A stretch of 64,000 nt of DNA from Proteromonas lacertae (Eukaryota > Sar > Bigyra > Opalinata > Proteromonadidae), in contig NGBS01000873.1 of assembly GCA_002245135.1 (NCBI GenBank), positions 330,690-394,689 on the forward strand, written 5' to 3'. The notes below the pieces were generated by a model that saw nothing but the letters and a program-made list of their open reading frames with translations, was not told the DNA's origin and did no database searches. Positions 1 through 11,415 of this stretch are shown piece after piece. Made by a program: the position numbers and the translations under genes. Positions within the stretch are counted from its first letter, which is position 1. Every line of letters begins with the position of its first letter.

Positions 1-121
1 TATAAATTTATAAATCTATCAGCCATTCTTCATAAACTGCAAATGTTATTACATTTTCAGTTTATTATATTTTTTATAATACTTAAAACTCATTTATAGA
101 TGTATATTAATCTTTTTATAG

Positions 122-1694
122 ACACAAGCTGTTGATTTAAATAAACCATTTGCCGAACGTCTCCAAGAAGTACGTTCAAAAGCCATTGAAGGTGGAGGTA
201 AAGCTAGAAATGATAAACAAGTATTTTAATTCAAATTTATTTAATCAATAGCACAAAAGAGGCAAGTTAACCGCCAGAGAAAGATTAGATTTATTATTAG
301 ATGTTGGTTCATTCAGAGAATATGATATGTTAAAAGAACACAGATGCACCAATTTTGGTTTAGATAAAATCCATTATCCAGGTGATGGTGTTGTTACTGG
401 TCGTGGTACAATCAATGGTCGTCCAGTCTTCGTATACTCACAAGATTTCGGTGTTATTGGTGGATCTTTATCAGAAACACACGCTGAAAAAATATGCAAA
501 ATAATGGATGCTGCTATGACTATTGGATGTCCAGTTATTGGATTAAACGATTCAGGAGGTGCTCGTATTCAAGAAGCCACCGGTTCATTAGCTGGTTACA
601 CTGAGATTTTCAAGAGAAATACTTTAAGCTCTGGTGTTATTCCACAAATCTCATTAATTATGGGACCATGTGCAGGAGGTGCTGTCTATTCCCCAGCTAT
701 TACTGATTTCACATTCATGGTTAGAGATACATCCTATATGTTCATCACAGGACCAGAAGTTGTAGAAGCTGTTACAAGAGAAAAGGTAAGTCAAGAAGAA
801 TTAGGTGGTGCTAAAGTACATTGCACTAAATCAGGTAATGCTGCTGGTGCTTATGATAATGATGTTGAATTATTAAGAGCCATGAGAGAATTCTTTGATT
901 ATTTACCATTAAATAACACATGTCCACCACCAAGAAGACCATGCAACGATCCAAGAACAAGATTAGACAAAGCCTTAGCTACAGTCTGTCCAGCTGATCC
1001 AAATGTACCATATGATATTAAGAAAGTAGTAAGAATGGTAGTAGATGACAGAGAATTCTTTGAAATCCAACCAGAATTCGCAAAGAACATTGTAATTGGT
1101 TTTGCTAGAATGGAAGGTAAGACTGTTGGTGTAGTTGCCAATCAACCATTCGCCTTAGCTGGTTGTTTAGATATCAATGCTTCAGTAAAAGGTGCTAGAT
1201 TTGTAAGATTCTTAGATGCTTTCAATATTCCAATCATTACATTCGTTGATGTTCCTGGTTTCTTACCTGGTGTATCACAAGAACATAATGGTATTATCAG
1301 AAACGGTGCTAAATTAATTTATGCCTATGCTGAAGCTACAGTACCAAAAGTCACTGTTATTACAAGAAAGAGTTATGGTGGTGCTTATTGTGTCATGAGT
1401 TCAAAACATTTAAGAGGTGATTGCAACTATTCATGGCCAAGTGGTGAAATTGCTGTTATGGGAGCTGATGGTGCTATTAAGATTATCTTCAGAAACGATC
1501 CATCAAAGATTGCTAAGAATGCTGCTGAATATAAATATAACTTTGCTAATCCATTAGAAGCTGCTAAAAGAGGTTTCATTGATGACATTATTGATCCATG
1601 CACAACAAGACAAAGAATTTGTGAAGATTTAGAATTCTTAGAAACTAAGAAATTGACAAATCCATGGAGAAAACACGGTAATATTCCTCTTTAA
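122..1694 (+). CDS. PCCB: Propionyl-CoA carboxylase beta subunit (carboxyltransferase), 5' end incomplete
   Basis: This subunit moves the carboxyl group from biotin to propionyl-CoA to give methylmalonyl-CoA, normally in mitochondria or related organelles. Exon 122-220 joins across a 31-nt GT-AG intron (221-251) to exon 252-1694, giving the family N-terminal stretch [12 protein letters not shown]. Both halves of the carboxyltransferase fold are present: the N-half with GGARIQE and [11 protein letters not shown], the C-half with DVPGFLPG and SYGGAYCVM. The reading frame is open to the stop at 1694. An intron ending at 121 precedes the first visible exon, so the true start, and any organelle targeting peptide, lie further upstream. 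I could not identify that first exon in bases 1-121. The next gene starts about 200 nt downstream on the same strand. Acetyl-CoA-type carboxyltransferases are the only realistic alternative, and the close match to PCC beta makes that unlikely. Confidence 0.93.
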
Positions 1695-1890
1695 ACAGTG
1701 GTTAAATAACCTACTTAGTCTTAACCTATAACATTGTTTTATTTTGGGTTTATTAGTTAGTATGAAATGACAAAATTAAACCAAGCTTTATGGTTTGTAC
1801 AGAAAAAATCACATCACTTTTTAATAGAGTTTTTTTTGCATTTTGTCCTTATTTTATTATATATATAACACTATTTTATAAATATACTAT

Positions 1891-4800
1891 ATGGAATCAT
1901 CAGTTGAATCACAGTTTGAAGAGCTGATGGCCAATCCTGATACTATTGAATCAGAATCAGATGCAAATAAAAGAATTGTAAATTTAAATAGTCTCATAGA
2001 ATAACCAGATTTATGTTTTTGATAAACAACAAAACAACTATTGTTCAAATGCAATTCATACCAGTCGTTACACATTATACTCCTTCTTACCCATCTTCTT
2101 ATTTACAGATTTAAATCCTTTTAATAAATTTGCCAATTTTTATTTCTTGTTGGTGTGTATTTTTCAAATGATCCCTGCTTTTACGTATTTATATATATAT
2201 GTTATTCCTTTTAGCATTACAGATGGTATGCCAACTTCAATAATGGGTTTACTGTTTATGTTATTTTTTGATGGAATTACAGCTGCTTATGAAGATTATA
2301 GACGTCATAAATCAGACAATATTATAAACAGTCGTCCAATAGAAATATTAACCAAAAATACATCAAGCAACACACTTACATTCGAGCAGGGTGAATGGAA
2401 GAATTTACATGTATTATTAATAATGATATTTTTTTATTTTTTTCAATAGGTTGGAGATATAATATTACTTCACAATGGAGAAATTGTCCCTTCAGATATC
2501 TTAATATTACACAGTGAATGCAATGGTACAAGAAAAGGCATTTGTTACAGTAATACCAGTAATATTGATGGAGAAACAGATTTGAAGATAAGAAAAGCGA
2601 TTAATATGAGTAGAAATGTATTTGATAATGAAGGTAATGAAATAAATGAAGAATATTTAAAAGAATTAGTAATAAATTGTGAAAAACCAAATGGAATAAC
2701 CAGTGAATTTTATGGTCGAATAAGCCATATAAATGATATAACAGTAAATGAATGTTTAACAATAGAAAATATATTATTAAGAGGAACTACTGTTCAAAAT
2801 ACAGATATTGTGATTGGATGTGTATTATTCAGTGGAAAAGAAACAAAAAGTGAATTTTGTTCAGATAAACATTACTCTGAAAAAGTATAATATTATATAT
2901 AAATATATATATATTTCTTCTCTTTTTTAATACACTATAAATGTAGATTTCATCAATTAATAACATTATAAATGCTCATATTATTATATTAGCTTTATTA
3001 GTATTAATATCCTGTGCATTTTCAGCTTTATATCACGTTGGTTGGGATTATAAAATTGGTGAAGATTCTGGTTATTTGATACTGGGAGAATACAAATTTA
3101 TGGAATTTTTAAAGACATTTTTCAGATACTTTTTAATGAATTATCAATTGATTCCTGCTTCATTATTTGTATGTTTAAATTTAGCGTATGTCTATTAGTT
3201 ACCATTGTTATTATTATGTTTATAGATATACATTTCATCGTATTTATATGATTCATGATCCTTTACTATATGATGTTGAAAATGAACAACCAATGCAAGT
3301 AAAATCAATGAAATTAAGTGATAGATTTGGTCAAGTAACTCATATATTTAGTGATAAAACAGGAACAATAACAGAGAATGTAATGAATGTCAAAGGAATA
3401 TATTGTGATGGATATGAATATTTGAAAGAAAATTTTGAAATTGTTGAAATAGAAAAAGAGAAAGAATGTGAAAGTGAATATGAATGTGAATCTGATATTT
3501 CTAAACCAATATTTTCAAGTGATAAATCACTATTAAGATCAACAGATAAAACAAAATCATTGTCTTTATCTTCACCATCACCAATATCAGATTCATTTGA
3601 TATAAACACAGAAAGTAAAAAGACAAGATCTGATACAATGGGAAGAACAACATTCCATAATTATAGTCGTTACATTTCATTAACCAATAGTGTTGAAAGA
3701 ATAGACACAAGATTTTCACAAATATATGATTATCATCAATCCACAATTTCAAATTATTTAACTAATTATAATGGGAATGAAGTATTTGATTTGTTTTTAT
3801 TGAATATGTCTGTAAATCATTCAGTATTTTATTATTTTATTATTTTGAAAATAGGTTCAAATAGATTATGATGACGAAAATGATATTGAAAGATTGAGTG
3901 CTTCAAGCCAAGATGAACAAGCAATTGTGTCAGTATTAAAAAAGTTTGGCTTGACATTTTGTGAAAGAAATTATGAGAATAATACGATTACTATTAAACA
4001 CAGAAATATAAATAGAGTTGAAGTTATTAAGATATTAGATGTTATATCATTTACAAGTAAAAGAAAGAGAATGACAGTAATTGTTGAATTAGAAAATGGT
4101 AAAATATATCTTTGTTGTAAAGGATCAGATTCAACTGTTTTACCACTGTGTTTTAATCAGTATATATTATTATATTATATATTTTTAATTATTATAGAGA
4201 GAATTATAAAATGGAAATAAATAGTCAAATTGATAAGTATACACTTCATGCATATAGAACATATCTTTTTATTATTATTATTATTTTGAGAAATATATTC
4301 GTTTCATTAATACAATGAACATTGGTATATGGTCATAAAGAATTAACACAAGAAGAATATGAAGATTGGAAAAAGAAATATGAAAATGTAAAAAACAACA
4401 CAGAACAAATCGAATTAATGAAATGTAATTTATACAATGAAATTGAGGCATTAGAAAATGAAATAGAAAATCATTTAGAATTGAGTGGAGTTATTGGCTT
4501 AGAAGATCGTTTACAAGATGGAGTTGAAAATACAATTAAAAGATTATTAGAAGCTGGAATAAAGATGTGGTTAATCACAGGTGATAAAGGTGAAACTGCA
4601 AAAAATATTGCTGTATATTTGTCAATATAAATATATTATTAGATTGCTTCTGGTTTAGTAAATGAGCATGAAAGAATGATCAAATTAACAGAAGAATATT
4701 TGAGTGAAATGCTAAGAGGTACAAGAAAATGTAATAAACCATTAAGTAGTCTATCTGGTAATATCTTACAAGTAATTATAATATATTGATAATTGCTATT

Positions 4801-5015
4801 TAGGAAATTGAAAAAGTATTGAATGAAGGTGATACAGTCAATGGAAATGAAATGTTGGAGACATTAGAAGAAATATACAGTAGTTTACCGTTAATAAAAG
4901 AAATTATAAAAACAGAATATGAAAGAATAGAAAATGAATTAGAAGAAGAAAGAGATGTGGAAGAAGAATTGGTTTTGATAATCGATGAAAAATGTATTGA
5001 TTATGCTCTATTAAC

Positions 5016-5053
<38 letters not shown>

Positions 5054-6364
5054 ATTACTGTTGTAGATGTTATAATGAATTCATAAAAGTTTGTAAGAAA
5101 TGTAAAGCAGTAATAGCCTGTAGAACACGTAAAGATCAAAAAGGAAAATTGGTAAAATTAATGACAAAAGCTTTGAATAATAGCACAACATTGGCAATAG
5201 GAGATGGTGCAAATGATGTTGAAATGATAAAAGCAGCTGATTTGGGAGTTGGAATAATTGGAAAAGAAGGAAATCAAGCTGGAAATAATAGTGATGTAGC
5301 TATTAGTAAATTTAAAATGTTATTACCTTTGCTATTGGTGGATGGTCATAATAATTATTATAGAATTTCTAAATTAATATATTTTCAATTATATAAGAAT
5401 ATTCTATTAACATTTTGTCAATACTTCTATTCGTTTTATGCTGGATTTAGTGGACAGAAAGTATATCCTGAATTTGGTTTTCAGTTATTTAACATAATGT
5501 ATTATATATATATGTATATATATATATATAGTTATTCATCTATACCAATATTCATTGTTAGTATTGCAGAAGAACATTTTGATACTGATTATTTACTGAA
5601 ATATCCTATACTATATAAACCGTACATATATATTCATATTAATATAATAAAACTATAGTGGTCAAAGGAAGAAATATTATAATCACAAATTATTCTTTGG
5701 TTTATTATTCAACTCAATTTATCACTGTATTTTATGTGTCTTTATTCCAATATTGTTTTTTGAAAATACAAGTGATTTAAATCACAATGGTTCCATATTA
5801 TTATGGGATTTAGGATGTGTAATTTTCACATTAATTACACTTGTAACAAATTTGAAAATGATATTTATAATTAATAAAATTACAAGATTAATTATGTTTT
5901 TAACAATATTTAGTGATGTTTTATGGATTTTTACTATATTTTGTATATCAATGTTTAAGAATCCATTATTTGAAGATGGAGCTTTATATATGGTATTATA
6001 CAGATTGGTTGTAACACCTGTATATATATATATATATAATATTTCTAGTCATTCTGGTTATCTATACTGATGTGTATGTACTTGTGTTTATTTATCGAAT
6101 TATTGATTAAAATCGTGAAGAAAGAATTCTTTCCGAAAATAGATTATTATTTCAAAGTAAAGTTAATATAATGTTATCTTTAATTAATAGGAATTTCAAA
6201 AGAGACATTTATATCCTGATCTTCATCATAGAAATTCAAATTCACATTCTTCAATAGATAATAATCAATCTGAGTTAAGTGATAGTGGTGATTCTGTTGT
6301 TTTAGATAATGTTAATTATGAAGATGAAACAAAAATTGATTTAGAAATAAATTCATTAATATAA
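1891..6364 (+). CDS. P4-type ATPase (phospholipid flippase)
   Basis: P4-ATPases move phospholipids from the outer or lumenal leaflet to the cytosolic leaflet. About 15 exons join in frame from ATG 1891 to the stop at 6362-6364. Motifs in order: [12 protein letters not shown] before membrane segment 1, the actuator loop [10 protein letters not shown] (the P4 form of the TGES loop), the phosphorylation site SDKTGTIT near 3350, the nucleotide-binding motifs SKRKRMTV and [15 protein letters not shown], the hinge [19 protein letters not shown], and a C-terminal membrane block. The last cytosolic exon is acidic and serine-rich. Thirteen introns are GT-AG of about 25-60 nt. One (4261-4320) appears to be AT-AC and is needed to rebuild the conserved RTL motif. 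The region after DKTGT holds a long Ser/Glu-rich insert (about 3430-3790). I see no break in the gene. Substrate lipid and compartment cannot be read from sequence. Confidence 0.93.
4261..4320 (+). other. Apparent AT-AC (U12-type) intron in the flippase gene
   Basis: There is no GT-AG pair in this interval that keeps the frame. Removing exactly 60 nt, beginning ATATCTTTTT and ending ATGAAC, joins codons for AYRT to LVYGHKEL. This restores the P4-ATPase motif equivalent to GLRTL followed by a conserved acidic stretch. The 5' end differs from the U12 AT-AC consensus ATATCCTTT at one base. TTCATTAAT at 4303-4311 differs from the U12 branch consensus TTCCTTAAY at one base. Its presumed branch A lies 10 nt from the 3' end, which is in the expected range. 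Confidence 0.72.
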
Positions 6365-6844
6365 TATCTAATTTCTTTATAAATCTATTGTTTGTGTATG
6401 CATTAAATGTATAATATATACACAATATTCATGACTTAACTCTCCAAATTGTTCCCACTATCGAGAAAAAGAAAATATGTTATTTTAATTATCAAACCAT
6501 TAGTCAAGCCTCTATTTTATGTTCTTTATTTAACAACCTTTCGAGAAATATAAAACACAATGAAATTATCTTATCAATTATATTTTATGTTTCAAAGCAT
6601 CTTTTAATAATAACAAATACTATAAAAAAACAGAATATAACACTTAATAATCCTTTATCTTATTTCAAACTAAATATCTTATCATGAATATCTCAACAAT
6701 TAATTCATATTTTCTGTGAAGAAATACAAATCCAATAAACTGAAACGGATTTATAGAATATTCTATTTTCTATTTTATATCTTTGCTATTTTCTCTCCAA
6801 ATGTAAGGATTTTACTTCTTATTTTTTTATTAACTAGTCACACA
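6365..6844. other. Intergenic, flippase to glycine C-acetyltransferase
   Basis: This is 480 nt of AT-rich sequence between two genes on the same strand. A GTG-initiated frame runs through 6716-6967, but it contains the ATG-initiated N-terminus of the downstream gene, so I treat the upstream part as 5' leader. No RNA gene or repeat was recognised. Confidence 0.5.
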
Positions 6845-8094
6845 ATGTCAGCTGCAAGAAAACAATACATTGCTCACGTTAACGAACAAATTAAAGGTAT
6901 CAAAGAAGCTGGAACCTACAAGACAGAAGTATACACAACTTTATTATACAATATATTTTTATTATAATAGCGTACAATCACAACTAAACAAGCTGCTGCC
7001 ATTAAAGTAGCTGAAAAGAATGGTGAAGTGTTGAACTTCTGCGCTAACAACTATTTAGGTTTAGCTGATAATAAAGAACTTATTGAAGCCGCAAAAAAGA
7101 CATTAGATGAACATGGATTTGGATTAGCTTCAGTCCGTTTTCATTTGTGGTACAACTGATATTCACAAGAAATTAGAAGCATCAATTGCTGATTTCCATC
7201 ACAAAGAAGATGCTATTTTATATTCAAGCTGTTTTGATGCTAATGGAGGTTTATTCGGTGCTTTATTAACTGATCAAGATGCAATCATCTCCGATGCATT
7301 AAACCATGCCTCAATCATTGATGGTGTTAGATTATGTAAAGCTAAAAGATATCGATATGCTCACAGTGATATGAAGGAATTAGAAGCAACACTTAAAAGA
7401 CTCACAATCATGCAGATTCAGAATGATTGCTACTGATGGTGTATTCTCAATGGATGGTGATACAGCCAAATTAGTCGAAATCTGTGATTTAGCTGATAAA
7501 TATAACGCTTTAGTATTTGTAGATGAATCACATGCCACTGGTTTCTTAGGACCAACAGGTAGAGGTACTCCCGAATTAAAAGGCTGTATGGATCGTGTAG
7601 ATATAATTAACTCTACATTAGGCAAAGGTTTAGGTGGTGCTTCAGGAGGTTACACAACTGGACCAAAGGAAATCATTGAATTATTGAGACAGACATCCAG
7701 ACCATACTTATTCTCAAACACATTAGCTCCACCAATTGTTGGTGCTACTATTAGAATGTTTGAAATGTTGAAAGCTGATTCAAGTTTACCAAAGAAAGTG
7801 TTGGAAAATACAAAGCACTTCAGAGAAAGAATGTTAAAAGCTGGATTTAACTTACATGGTGAAGATGGTGTTCCAATTGCACCAGTGATGATTGGTGATG
7901 CTGCTTTATCTGTTAAAATGGCTGATAAAATGTTAGAAAGAGGTATTTATGTTATTGGATTCAATTATCCAGTTGTACCAAAAGGTGAAGCTAGAATTAG
8001 AGTACAATTAAGTGCTGCTCACAGTATTCAACAAATTGATAAGTGTGTTGATGCTTTCATTGAAGTAGGAAAAGAATTAGGAATAATTCATTAA
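6845..8094 (+). CDS. Glycine C-acetyltransferase (2-amino-3-ketobutyrate CoA ligase)
   Basis: A PLP enzyme of the alpha-oxoamine synthase family. It condenses glycine with acetyl-CoA, or runs in reverse in threonine breakdown together with threonine dehydrogenase. Exon 1 (6845-6928) is joined over a 42-nt intron (6929-6970) to exon 2. Motifs: [40 protein letters not shown], and the PLP-lysine segment [14 protein letters not shown]. The conserved frame is interrupted by two single-base excesses in homopolymers: one T at 7138-7141 inside the motif for [13 protein letters not shown], and one A at 7395-7398 shortly before the RMIATDG motif. Sequence on both sides is fully conserved, so I read these as consensus errors and not as a pseudogene. 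The start at 6845 gives the usual short N-terminus. No clear mitochondrial presequence is visible. Confidence 0.9.
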
Positions 8095-8182
8095 ATAATA
8101 CAAAGAGAAAATAATAAATGAAATTGCTTATTAAAAATGTTTATTTTTTTTAGTTATAAATACATTAAAATTAAAATCTAAT

Positions 8183-9496
8183 TTACCAGTTTGAGAGAGT
8201 TGTAGGTGATTTTGGAGTTTCTTTAGTCCCTGATACGAACGAATGAAATGGACTTATACAACCATTCTGTCTATCTGTTGGTAAGAATGGAATCGTATAG
8301 TTTGACTTCTTCCAGTGTTCTATTTGTCTATTAGTCAAATAATTAGGGTATTGTGAATGTAAATTCTCTAATCTAAATGTTAATTCACTTTTCTATTGGA
8401 CTACACATACCATCAGTTGATCTCGGTGTTGAATTATTAGAATCTGAATTCTGTGGGATTGTAGTAGGTAACAGTGATGTAGATGAGTTTATATTGTGTA
8501 AAGAACAGTCCGAAATATGTTGATTATCATTATGTACATTCAACGAACAAATTGGACAATTCTCACCCTTTTTCTTAAAATACTATATTTATCATAATAA
8601 CAATATATTATATACTCGTTCAATACACTTTCTACAATACCTATGTCCACAGAATAACACTGTAGTCTCTTGATCAATAAAATCTTCTAAACAAATAGGG
8701 CAAGAAATACAATTTCCTTGCGTTCCTGAACTGTTTAATCTTCTCAACATATTATGTTCTTTTTCTCTCCTAATTTGCTCAATTGACTGTAGTATTGTAG
8801 TAAACCTATTTTTCTGTTGATACTTATATCTTCCTATAATAACAAACACTCCAATGATTATAGCAATTAACAGGAGGAATAAAAATGCACTATAGGAAGA
8901 ATCAGTGTCAGTTGTTCCTACAGAGATAATACTATGAACACCTTTCAAAAATGCACTTATTGCATCATTATATTGATTATTGGCCAAGTATGGTTTCATT
9001 ATTTGGATTAATTCAGGTATATGTGCTGTAGTGATAGTATTCTTTAAATCTCTCCCTGTAACAATGTACAATTTCTTTTGGTCTACTGATATAGCGAGAA
9101 ATAAACCATTTTGACAATCTTGATAACCCACTTCCCAACGATCATACAGAATAGTTGCCATTTCTTTGATGTTAATCCCATTATCTATATTATTCATGAT
9201 CGCTATTGCTATTTGTACACCGATAATATTCGGACAACTCACATAATATTGATTTTTCATCTGATCTATAACTCTATTATTCCTAGAAACGTATATTTAA
9301 TTAATATATTATACTCCATAATTTCTTCATTGGTTAGATATTTATTTGGATCACAGATTGAAGCACTTTCTACTAAAGACTTATAATCACCGCACATTTC
9401 TGGAGTTTTGTATGGATTAGGAAAATCTTCTGGAACCCAAGCTCCTGATATCAGATGAATCGTATAACACCACAAAAACAAAAAAATAAAATTCAT
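8183..9496 (-). CDS. TPM-domain membrane protein with C-terminal RING finger
   Basis: At least four exons on the minus strand. The start at 9496 is preferred because it opens directly with a signal peptide (MNFIFLFLWCYTIHLISGA). An upstream in-frame ATG at 9541 would bury that peptide behind 15 polar residues. After cleavage comes a TPM domain (WVPEDFPNP, then CGDYKS and ICDP, through VGYQDCQNGLFLAISVD). A single membrane segment follows (FLLLIAIIIGVFVII), then a cytosolic C3HC4 RING: CPICLEDF, FCGHRYCRKC, with the last Cys pair (NCPIC) supplied by the next exon after a 33-nt intron. A 43-nt intron then leads to a Ser/Pro-rich tail ending at 8183. Known TPM proteins include plant TLP18.3 and nematode MOLO-1. 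The RING suggests a membrane ubiquitin ligase with a lumenal or extracellular TPM domain. That function is an inference. Confidence 0.8.
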
Positions 9497-9633
9497 TTTG
9501 ATTTTTTGATTTTTTGACCGTTTTGTCACTTCATTTTCCATTTTTTTTTTTAATCAACAACAAAACCATTTATAGTAATTCATAATAATTAAAATAAAAT
9601 GTATGAATAAGTATGAATTGTAATAAACTATTC

Positions 9634-11251
9634 TCAAGTTTGAGATTGTTGTTGTTGTTGTTCAGTATTGGCAGTAGTAGTATTACCAACTATATTTACA
9701 GATTGGTTTAGAACCTTGGTATTATTATTATTATTATTGTTATCAACATTACCAGTTGTAGCTGGTTTATTAATCGTCATAATCGGTTGTATTACAGGAA
9801 CTGGTATTATTGGAGTTGTTATTGTATTATTATTCGTCCCAACAGTAGTATTAGTTGATGATAATGTCATATCCTGTTGTTGTGGAGGTTGTTGTTGTTG
9901 TAAAGGTGGAGGTGAAACAGGTTGGTTCAGATGAATGAGGTGATCCATCATTAGAACTACATTCAATCTCCATTTTACTTGCATTGGATGATATTATACT
10001 AGTAGCAGAAATGACAGGTATATCTAAATCTTCATGTTTTTGAACTTTAGGGTAGATTTCATTAAATACATAATCTAATGCTTCTTTAGCATGTTCTTTA
10101 CCAACTGCTACGAATTCATCACTTATCATTTTTAATAACTCTTCAACATTTTTCCCACTGATTTTGGGTAAATAATCTGTCTTAAATATTTCATATATTT
10201 TCTCAACAGGTGATAATACACAACTACCTGGAGGAATTCCTAAGATTTTATCACTCTCACGAATAATTGATTTTAACTTATCAATCAATACTGATCTTTC
10301 TGAATCAATTAAATATAAGCAATTATTAATTTTAAAATCACCTGTGAAGGAGTGAATATAACTATCGAATATATCAGCTTCAGAATTTGAACCAACAAAT
10401 ATTTCAGGATAACATCCAGCAGAGGTGATTGCTAAACACATATGGAACTGTATGGATATACATTTGGTGAATTCTACACCTGGTTTGTTATTAGTTTTCC
10501 AACCATCACCTTTTACATCACTAATTTGCCATTCACACTCATCTATCCATACTGGAACATATTGAGCAGATAATGCTGCATAATCACTTATATATTGTAC
10601 ACGTGTATGCTTTATATACTCATTATTTGATATATTGGAAACTGGATTAATCTTCTTAAATGTTATTCTTGGTATACCCCATTTTTCAAATCCTCCATTA
10701 TGGATAAAACGGTATACTGTTGATAAAGAAGGTTTGTATGTTACTCCATTCTTTCCTTTAATTGGAAGTAATTTGGAATACATTTCTCGAAGATTGGTTT
10801 TGCTGTTGTTTTGGATCATCTCGTATAATTGAATGGCATGTTCTTTGTTTAATAACCTCTTTCTACCTCTTTGATACTCTATCTTGTCGATTGTTTTGTT
10901 TCTCTTAAGCTTCATCAAGAGGTTTCTACAGTTACCAATCCTTATGCCTGTTCTTGAAGAATATTCGATTGGACTCCAATCATCATGGTGAGTTGCATAA
11001 TAGTTCTTTAACAAGTCTATTTGAGATTGTGTTACAGCAAAGTAATTTCTTTTCTGTTGCTTGATTGCAGATGCTGCTGAAGATAAATTCGAAAGAGGAG
11101 CACCAATTCTGACTAATTCTTCATCTTGAGAAGCCATTTGTGTTGAGGGTATGTTTGAGGGTGATTGTTGCGTTTTTTCAAAGTTAGTTGATGGTGCTGG
11201 TGGCACACTTATAGGTATGGCGGTATTACTATCAATTGGTGCAAGTGACAT
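9634..11251 (-). CDS. Tc1/mariner-like transposase-derived protein, probably domesticated
   Basis: The N-half has helix-turn-helix-like segments (about residues 70-180). A DDE-type core follows: D in WIDECEW (near 10543), D in YLIDSE (10304-10306), and E in SPVEK (10202-10204). The second and third acidic residues have 33 residues between them, close to the DD34E spacing of Tc1/mariner and IS630 elements. SPVEKIYEIFK corresponds to the usual NPIE motif. The second motif lacks the usual DN-x-x-H, so activity is doubtful. I saw no terminal inverted repeats flanking it. The first frame runs from 11251 to a stop at 9851. An overlapping frame from about 9984 to 9634 encodes a Pro/Gln/Asn-rich tail that looks like the natural C-terminus, so a one-base consensus error near 9930-9960 is likely. 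The upstream gap to UTP4 is 164 nt and divergent. Confidence 0.68.
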
Positions 11252-11415
11252 AGTGTTTATATTCCAATCAAATGCTCACAAAATATCTGGTAAAAAATAC
11301 ACAACTGTTGTTATTTAGAATAGACAAATTAATAATCTATTTTGAAGATCAAAATAAATTTGAACCTCAAAAATGATTTTAACTCGACAGTCTCAAGCCA
11401 TCATTTCAATTGAAG

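Noticed and set aside
6716-6844. N-terminal extension of glycine C-acetyltransferase (hydrophobic stretch)
   Set aside because: It would need a GTG start. The hydrophobic segment does not resemble a mitochondrial presequence, and the ATG at 6845 gives the normal family N-terminus.
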